From contig SLHZ01000036.1 of NCBI GenBank assembly GCA_007135895.1, forward strand, positions 1 through 10,078: 10,078 bases of DNA, read 5' to 3'. The position numbers and the translations under genes are program-made. The stretch is from Balneolales bacterium. GTDB taxonomy: Bacteria; Bacteroidota; Rhodothermia; Balneolales; Natronogracilivirgulaceae. The notes under the pieces are model-generated. The model saw nothing but the letters and a program-made list of their open reading frames with translations, had not been told where the DNA came from and searched no databases. Shown here in pieces: positions 6,194-10,078 of this stretch. Numbering within the stretch: position 1 is the stretch's first letter; every line of letters starts with the position of its first letter.

Positions 6194-7501
6194 TTAAGCG
6201 TAGATTCCCCTGAGTCGAAGTGTTTCGGCTACTTTGCCAATGGCATATACATAGGCAGCCTGCCGAAGGGTGATTCCATATTGCTCTTTAACATCAAAAA
6301 GACGATGGAAAGCTTCTCTCATCATGCGGTTCAGTCGCCGGTTGACCCTGTCTTCGGTCCAGAAATAGCCGTGGCGGTTTTGCACCCATTCAAAATAGGA
6401 GACTGTCACTCCGCCGGCATTGGCCAGAATATCGGGTATGATCATTATACCGGCCTCGTCAAGGATGGAATCGGCACTCGCCGTAACGGGACCATTGGCG
6501 CCCTCAACAATGATTTTGGCCTTGATCTGACCCGCGTTTCTTTTGTTGATCTGATCCTGCAGTGCGGCCGGGATCAGGACATCACATTCAAGTTCGAGTA
6601 ACGCTTCGTTGCTGATGGCCTCCGCTCCATCAAACCCCTCCAGACTTCCGCCATGACCGGCAGCATAGTCCAGGGCACGGACAATGTCAATTCCATTACT
6701 GTTATGGTAGCCACCGGATATGTCACTGATCGCAATGATTCGGGCGCCTTGCTCGTAGAGCAGCCGCGCCGTGACCGATCCCACATTGCCGAAACCCTGA
6801 ATTGCGACCGTGCATTTATTGGCCATAATACCGCTCTTGTTCAGTGCGGCCAGCGTTACGGTTACCACGCCACGACCTGTAGCTTCCTTGCGCCCCTTTG
6901 AGCCTCCAAGCACCACGGGTTTGCCGGTCACAACAGCATTTTCGGTTTTACGCGCATGCATGCTGTAAGTATCCATGATCCAGGCCATGACCTGTTCGTT
7001 GGTGTTCATGTCCGGAGCAGGAATGTCACGGTCAGGGCCAATCACATCCATCATTTCTGATGTGTAACGGCGGGTGACTTGTTCCAGCTCCCGAAGAGAA
7101 AGCTCCTTGGGATTGCACCGTATCGCACCCTTTGCTCCACCAAAAGGCACATTGACCACAGCACACTTCCAGGTCATCCAGGCCGCAAGTGCCTTTACCT
7201 CGTCCAGTGTGACATCGGGTTTGTAGCGTATACCGCCTTTCGCAGGACCCAAAACATTGTCGTGGATCACACGATGACCCTCAAAAACACGAATTTTCCC
7301 ATTATCCATGATAATGGGAATGGAAACGGTAACCGATTTTACCGGATTCGAGAGGTATTGGAACATGCCTTCTTCCAGTTCCAGTACGGTGGCGGCAAAC
7401 CGGAAACGCTCCATCATCGATTCAAAAGGGGACTCTTTGTCGAGTTTGGGGCCGGGTTCCTTGTAATAGGGTGAACTCAGGGAGTCGCTTGGCAGGGTCA
7501 T
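6194..7501 (-). CDS. gdhA: Glutamate dehydrogenase (hexameric, GudB/RocG-like)
   Basis: This enzyme catalyses reversible oxidative deamination of glutamate to 2-oxoglutarate and ammonia in the cytosol. The 435-residue length fits the small hexameric class. Residues match the well-studied clostridial enzyme with a one-residue offset: Lys88 (GPAKGGIR) for the side-chain carboxylate, Lys112, catalytic Lys124 (PFGGAKGAI), catalytic Asp164 (PAPDMNTN) and a Ser368 region (GGVTVSYFEWVQN). Lys88 and Ser368 favour glutamate over leucine or phenylalanine. The Rossmann motif is GFGNVG (236-241), and the following strand ends AISD, whose acidic residue suggests NAD preference, though this is uncertain. 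The C-terminal half reads closest to Bacillus GudB/RocG, the catabolic type. The ATG is at 7501, with no Shine-Dalgarno sequence. It is first in the group leading to the RsbW-like protein and the histidine kinase, and divergent from the NlpC/P60 gene. Confidence 0.95.
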   Translation of the reverse strand: MTLPSDSLSSPYYKEPGPKLDKESPFESMMERFRFAATVLELEEGMFQYLSNPVKSVTVSIPIIMDNGKIRVFEGHRVIHDNVLGPAKGGIRYKPDVTLDEVKALAAWMTWKCAVVNVPFGGAKGAIRCNPKELSLRELEQVTRRYTSEMMDVIGPDRDIPAPDMNTNEQVMAWIMDTYSMHARKTENAVVTGKPVVLGGSKGRKEATGRGVVTVTLAALNKSGIMANKCTVAIQGFGNVGSVTARLLYEQGARIIAISDISGGYHNSNGIDIVRALDYAAGHGGSLEGFDGAEAISNEALLELECDVLIPAALQDQINKRNAGQIKAKIIVEGANGPVTASADSILDEAGIMIIPDILANAGGVTVSYFEWVQNRHGYFWTEDRVNRRLNRMMREAFHRLFDVKEQYGITLRQAAYVYAIGKVAETLRLRGIYA

Positions 7502-7623
7502 GAGGTGTTGTATTGTAAAAGGGTAGTTAACTCAAAAAAGTGTATTCGCCGTAAAATATACCAAGAGACAAGGAAAGAGAAATAAAAAATTCGTCCTTAA
7601 AAAAAATACTTCTTTCGTCAAAG

Positions 7624-7652
7624 TTGCAAGAAATGGTGTGCTTTTCGATATT
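7624..7652 (+). promoter_or_regulatory. Candidate sigma-70-like promoter for the NlpC/P60 gene
   Basis: TTGCAA (7624-7629) and GATATT (7647-7652) are 17 bp apart, each matching the consensus at 4 of 6 positions, 36 bp before the start codon. The match is modest and the region is A/T rich, so chance is possible. The first arm of a dyad overlaps the -10 element. Confidence 0.3.
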
Positions 7653-7677
7653 ACGGCATTAACCCGATTCCGTAATA
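7649..7677. promoter_or_regulatory. 8-bp inverted repeat, possible operator, upstream of NlpC/P60
   Basis: TATTACGG (7649-7656) and CCGTAATA (7670-7677) form a perfect dyad with a 13-bp spacer, so the arms are 21 bp apart, two helical turns. That is typical of a dimeric regulator site. It overlaps the candidate -10 and likely start of transcription and ends 10 bp before the ATG. If transcription starts further upstream it could instead be an mRNA hairpin near the ribosome site. Confidence 0.55.
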
Positions 7678-7687
7678 CACATTCTGC

Positions 7688-8497
7688 ATGAATCAGCCCG
7701 CAATATATGGCGTTGCCGGCACAGGCACCGTTCCTGTGCGAAAGGAACCATCGGACAGCTCCGAAATGGTGACACAGCTCTTGCTGGGCGAAACGGTCGT
7801 CATAAACAAAAGCCATAATGTCTGGCGGCATGTCCGTGCCGACTTTGACGGCTATAGCGGATGGGTCAGTGCCGGCCAGATCCGTGAAATAACCCCCGAA
7901 GAGTACCATCAGTGGATATTTCATCCGAATCGAACAAGGATCCCGAATAGAACCCGGCTGGCAAAAGGCCCATCAGACCGATTTCTGCAGGTACCGCCCG
8001 GAGCTTTCATCCCCACCAATGATCAGAAAGTGGAGTGGTTCGGGCAGGATTACGTTTTTCAAAGTGAACCGCTGTCTCTTAAAGGCGACTCGATCCTCGA
8101 AACAGCGAAACAGTTTCTGGGTATATCGTATCTCTGGGGCGGACGTACCGATACGGGGCTCGACTGCTCCGGATTCGTCCAGACCGTCCACATGCTTCAT
8201 GGCATCGATCTGCCACGGGACAGCAGGGATCAGTATGAGTCCGGAGAACTCAGGGGCAAAGAGCTTGACCGGGCTGAAAAAGGAGATGTCATCTTTTTCC
8301 GCTACAAGGACCGCCCCGTATCCCATATCGGGTTTTACCTGGGTGAAGGTCTGCTGCTGCACGCCTCCTCTCTGGTGCGAATCAATCAGATTGACATTAC
8401 GAAGAAAAACAGCAGCGAATTTCCCTACCACGCCGCTCTTGCCGAGGGTATCGTGGGTATTGTCCGGCCTTTCAAACCAAAACCAACATCGCCGTGA
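7688..8497 (+). CDS. NlpC/P60 (C40) peptidase with N-terminal SH3 domains, YkfC-like
   Basis: A 269-residue cysteine peptidase. Residues 1-67 form a bacterial SH3 domain (VRKEPSDSSEMVTQLLLGE ... GYSGWV), about 68-130 probably a second one, and 135-265 the NlpC/P60 domain. The catalytic Cys160 lies in GLDCSGFVQ, His213 in SHIGFYLG and the third polar residue is His225 in LLLHASS. This spacing (53 and 12) is, from memory, that of Bacillus YkfC, a gamma-D-glutamyl-L-diamino acid endopeptidase acting on murein peptides. There is no signal peptide or lipobox, so it probably acts in the cytosol on recycled cell-wall peptides, although the ATG at 7688 is the only well-supported start and export by another route cannot be excluded. 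It is divergent from gdh and overlaps the HNH gene by one base (TGATG). Confidence 0.92.
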   Translation: MNQPAIYGVAGTGTVPVRKEPSDSSEMVTQLLLGETVVINKSHNVWRHVRADFDGYSGWVSAGQIREITPEEYHQWIFHPNRTRIPNRTRLAKGPSDRFLQVPPGAFIPTNDQKVEWFGQDYVFQSEPLSLKGDSILETAKQFLGISYLWGGRTDTGLDCSGFVQTVHMLHGIDLPRDSRDQYESGELRGKELDRAEKGDVIFFRYKDRPVSHIGFYLGEGLLLHASSLVRINQIDITKKNSSEFPYHAALAEGIVGIVRPFKPKPTSP

Positions 8498-9012
8498 TGT
8501 TTCCTGCCATGCTGCTTAACGGAAATGTACTTGTTCTGAACCAGGACTATCAACCCCTGAGTGTCTGCAACGTCAGAAAGTCGATGGTGCTTCTGCTGAT
8601 GAAAAAGGCCGAAATGCTTCATGACCATCCGCGAAAAAAAATCAGAACCATTCGAACGGAATTTGATTACCCTTCCGTGATACGGCTCAGGAAATATGCC
8701 CGGATTCCCTATAAAACCATTGTTCTTTCCCGGAAGAACATACTCAAACGGGATAACAACCGATGCCTGTACTGCGGAAGCCAGGAGAAACTGACCGTTG
8801 ATCATGTCATACCCAAAAGCAGGGGTGGGGCCGACACCTGGGAAAACCTGGTTACCGCCTGCACCTCCTGCAATCACAGGAAAGGCAATGCCACTCCCAA
8901 AGAAGCAGGTCTCCAGCTCAGGAAAAAGCCGTTTCGCCCCAATCACATTATCTACCTCCGGGACTTCTATGGCAGTGTGCATGACACCTGGAAGCCCTAT
9001 CTCTACTATTGA
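8497..9012 (+). CDS. HNH endonuclease-fold protein
   Basis: A 171-residue protein of the small HNH family that begins NVLVLNQDYQPLSV. Residues 1-80 hold the family's N-terminal region. The HNH domain follows: zinc-binding CLYC (Cys90, Cys93), VDHVIPKSRGG with Asp102-His103, WENLVTAC with Asn117, and CTSCNHRKG (Cys122, Cys125). All metal and catalytic residues are present. Relatives are widespread in Bacteroidota, Cyanobacteria and Actinobacteria as stand-alone chromosomal genes, and their function is not established. A role in DNA repair or modification is possible, and nothing here suggests a mobile intron or restriction system. The ATG at 8497 overlaps the peptidase stop (TGATG), implying coupled translation; GTG 8494 and ATG 8509 are alternatives. 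The TGA at 9010-9012 is followed by a 234-bp gap. Confidence 0.9.
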   Translation: MFPAMLLNGNVLVLNQDYQPLSVCNVRKSMVLLLMKKAEMLHDHPRKKIRTIRTEFDYPSVIRLRKYARIPYKTIVLSRKNILKRDNNRCLYCGSQEKLTVDHVIPKSRGGADTWENLVTACTSCNHRKGNATPKEAGLQLRKKPFRPNHIIYLRDFYGSVHDTWKPYLYY

Positions 9013-9080
9013 TCATAAACGCAATCAGGGCATGATAAAAAGGGGGATATTAAACCGGCGAAATTACCTCAATTTATTCG

Positions 9081-9088
9081 TACCTTTG
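9081..9088 (+). promoter_or_regulatory. Bacteroidota-type -7 promoter element (TAnnTTTG) for thrA
   Basis: TACCTTTG matches the TAnnTTTG -7 element used by the Bacteroidota primary sigma factor. The upstream TTTG (-33) element is not evident at 19-21 bp. Transcription would start at roughly 9093-9096, leaving a leader of about 150 nt before the aspartokinase start. It lies downstream of the HNH stop, in the only sizeable gap before thrA. Confidence 0.5.
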
Positions 9089-9096
9089 CAGGTTTG

Positions 9097-9168
9097 ATGA
9101 ACCGGACGCATGCCGGGCGAATGCACGCAATCCAAAACTCACCGCGCTTTGATCCGTCATGTAAATAA
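9097..9168 (+). other. Possible 23-codon leader frame upstream of thrA
   Basis: An ATG at 9097, almost at the predicted transcription start, opens a 23-codon frame ending TAA at 9166-9168. It has one Thr and one Ile codon, so it does not look like a classical threonine/isoleucine attenuator peptide. Its stop codon lies inside the left arm of the hairpin at 9164-9198. It may be a chance frame. Confidence 0.25.
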
Positions 9169-9198
9169 TGGCCATGCCACAATCCGCGGGTCATTATT
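9164..9198 (+). promoter_or_regulatory. Hairpin in the thrA leader
   Basis: AATAATGGCC (9164-9173) pairs with GGTCATTATT (9189-9198) over 10 bp, including one G-U pair, around a 15-base loop. It is not followed by a T run, so it is not a standard terminator. It lies 48 bp before the thrA start and overlaps the stop of the 23-codon leader frame. Confidence 0.5.
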
Positions 9199-9217
9199 CT
9201 CCGCTTCACATTTCACC

Positions 9218-9250
9218 ATGCCATTAATCGCTATGATAAAATCGCTATGA
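9218..9250 (+). other. 10-codon upstream frame overlapping the thrA start
   Basis: ATG at 9218 reads MPLIAMIKSL and stops at TGA 9248-9250, which overlaps the thrA ATG (9247-9249) in the ATGA arrangement typical of termination-reinitiation. An exact 11-bp repeat, AATCGCTATGA, at 9226-9236 and 9240-9250 places a second ATG (9233) in this frame. Five of its ten residues are Met, Ile or Lys, end products of the aspartate pathway, but the number is too small to be significant. Confidence 0.3.
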
Positions 9251-10078
9251 AAGTATTCAAATTCGGTGGCTCTTCGGTCGCATCACCCGAAAGGATATCC
9301 GGTATCACTTCATGGTTTGCCCGTCTGGCAGAAAATGAAGCGTGCCGGGCTGTAGTTTTTTCAGCCTTCCAGGGTGTCACCGACCAGCTGGTTTCCATGG
9401 CCGAACGCGCAGGCAGGGGAGATGACAGCTATATCGCCGATCTCGGGCAACTTGAAGCACGCCACATTGACGCGGTGAAGTCCCTTTTGCCCGGCAATAG
9501 GACCGCCGAACCGGCAAACCGGATCAAGTACATGCTCAATGACCTTGAAGATATCCTTCAGGGCGTCTATCTGGTGAAGGAACTGACACCCCGAAGCCTT
9601 GACTTTATCTGCAGTTTCGGCGAAAGACTTTCCAATTACATTATTAGCCTCGTATTCAACCAACACGACATCCCGAGCGATTTTGTGGATGCCCGCAAGC
9701 TTGTTCTGACCGACAACCAGTTTGGTAATGCCGAAGTGGACATGGAAAAGACCATGGATAATATCCGCTCTCATTTTGCCGTACATCCAAAACTGCAGAT
9801 TGTCACCGGTTTCATTGCCGCAACGGAGGAGGGGGTGACCACGACGCTGGGAAGAGGAGGCTCAGATTATACGGCCGCCATCATTGCCGCCGCCCTGGAT
9901 GCACGTGAATTGCAGATATGGACCGACGTGGACGGCGTTCTTACTTCGGATCCCAGGGTGGTCAGGGAAGCCTTCTCCATGGATGTGCTTTCCTATGAAG
10001 AGGCCATGGAGATGTCGCATTTCGGGGCAAAAGTGATTTATCCCCCAACCATCGAGCCCGCCATGAGGAAGGGTATTC
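9247..10078 (+). CDS. thrA: Aspartokinase, probably the N-terminal half of fused aspartokinase/homoserine dehydrogenase (partial)
   Basis: Aspartokinase phosphorylates aspartate, the first step to lysine, methionine, threonine and isoleucine. The frame starts at ATG 9247 and stays open for 277 codons to the window edge. It shows KFGGSS (residues 5-10) of the amino acid kinase fold, SAFQGVTDQL, the nucleotide- and substrate-binding GRGGSDYT (202-209), WTDVDGVLTSDPR (225-237) and SHFGAKVIYPPT (257-268). The last block and the overall reading resemble the bifunctional ThrA enzymes of Bacteroidota. The regulatory ACT domains and any homoserine dehydrogenase domain would lie beyond 10078, so the fusion is inferred, not seen. 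There is no Shine-Dalgarno sequence; a short upstream frame overlaps the start codon. No member of the HNH group is close enough to share translation with it. Confidence 0.92.
   Translation, partial: MKVFKFGGSSVASPERISGITSWFARLAENEACRAVVFSAFQGVTDQLVSMAERAGRGDDSYIADLGQLEARHIDAVKSLLPGNRTAEPANRIKYMLNDLEDILQGVYLVKELTPRSLDFICSFGERLSNYIISLVFNQHDIPSDFVDARKLVLTDNQFGNAEVDMEKTMDNIRSHFAVHPKLQIVTGFIAATEEGVTTTLGRGGSDYTAAIIAAALDARELQIWTDVDGVLTSDPRVVREAFSMDVLSYEEAMEMSHFGAKVIYPPTIEPAMRKGI

Noticed and set aside
7532..7924. A 130-codon minus-strand frame across the gdh/NlpC gap
   Set aside because: It overlaps the conserved SH3 domain of the peptidase on the other strand and has low-complexity aromatic sequence from the A/T-rich gap.
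8425..8982. A 185-codon minus-strand frame opposite the HNH gene
   Set aside because: The plus-strand HNH motifs are complete and conserved, while the antisense product has none.
9097..9168. Classical threonine/isoleucine attenuator peptide
   Set aside because: The frame has single Thr and Ile codons and no run of regulatory codons, and the hairpin lacks a T tract.

Overview
The window reads as ordinary chromosomal DNA of a free-living bacterium, most probably in the Bacteroidota–Balneolota–Rhodothermota group. This is inferred from four things: no gene start has a recognisable Shine-Dalgarno sequence; a perfect TAnnTTTG-type promoter element (TACCTTTG) lies at 9081-9088; the ThrA-like aspartokinase begins and reads as I recall the fused enzymes of that group doing; and the response-regulator/PAS/GAF/histidine-kinase fusion is of a kind common there. 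GC content looks close to 50 %. I see no phage genes, insertion sequences, CRISPR array, rRNA or tRNA.

Layout, left to right. A plus-strand gene probably ends at 77 (C-terminal tail only). On the minus strand purK (985-2151) and then purE (107-637) encode the two enzymes that carboxylate AIR in purine synthesis. They are separated by 347 bp that contain nearly three tandem copies of a 67-bp sequence. prfA (release factor 1, 2417-3493) is divergent from purK. Converging on prfA is a minus-strand group transcribed in the order glutamate dehydrogenase (6194-7501), an RsbW-type anti-sigma/ATPase protein (5778-6179) and a 661-residue REC-PAS-GAF-histidine kinase (3667-5652). The 173 bp between prfA and the kinase is almost entirely a 34/68-bp tandem repeat. 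Divergent from gdh are an NlpC/P60 peptidase (7688-8497) and an HNH nuclease-fold protein (8497-9012) whose start overlaps the peptidase stop. A 234-bp gap follows, and then the N-terminal 277 codons of aspartokinase, probably thrA (from 9247), which runs off the end.

The coding content is housekeeping and signalling: purine synthesis, translation termination, glutamate catabolism, cell-wall peptide processing, the aspartate family of amino acids, and one regulatory pair. I did not find a convincing new defence or mobile system. The less ordinary material is in the gaps. Four of the gaps carry local tandem duplications (67 bp, 34/68 bp, 63 bp, and 17 plus 16 bp), and the thrA leader carries an 11-bp direct repeat. 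The gap upstream of nlpC holds an 8-bp dyad with arms 21 bp apart. The thrA leader combines a Bacteroidota-type promoter, a 23-codon leader frame ending inside a hairpin, and a 10-codon frame whose stop overlaps the thrA start.
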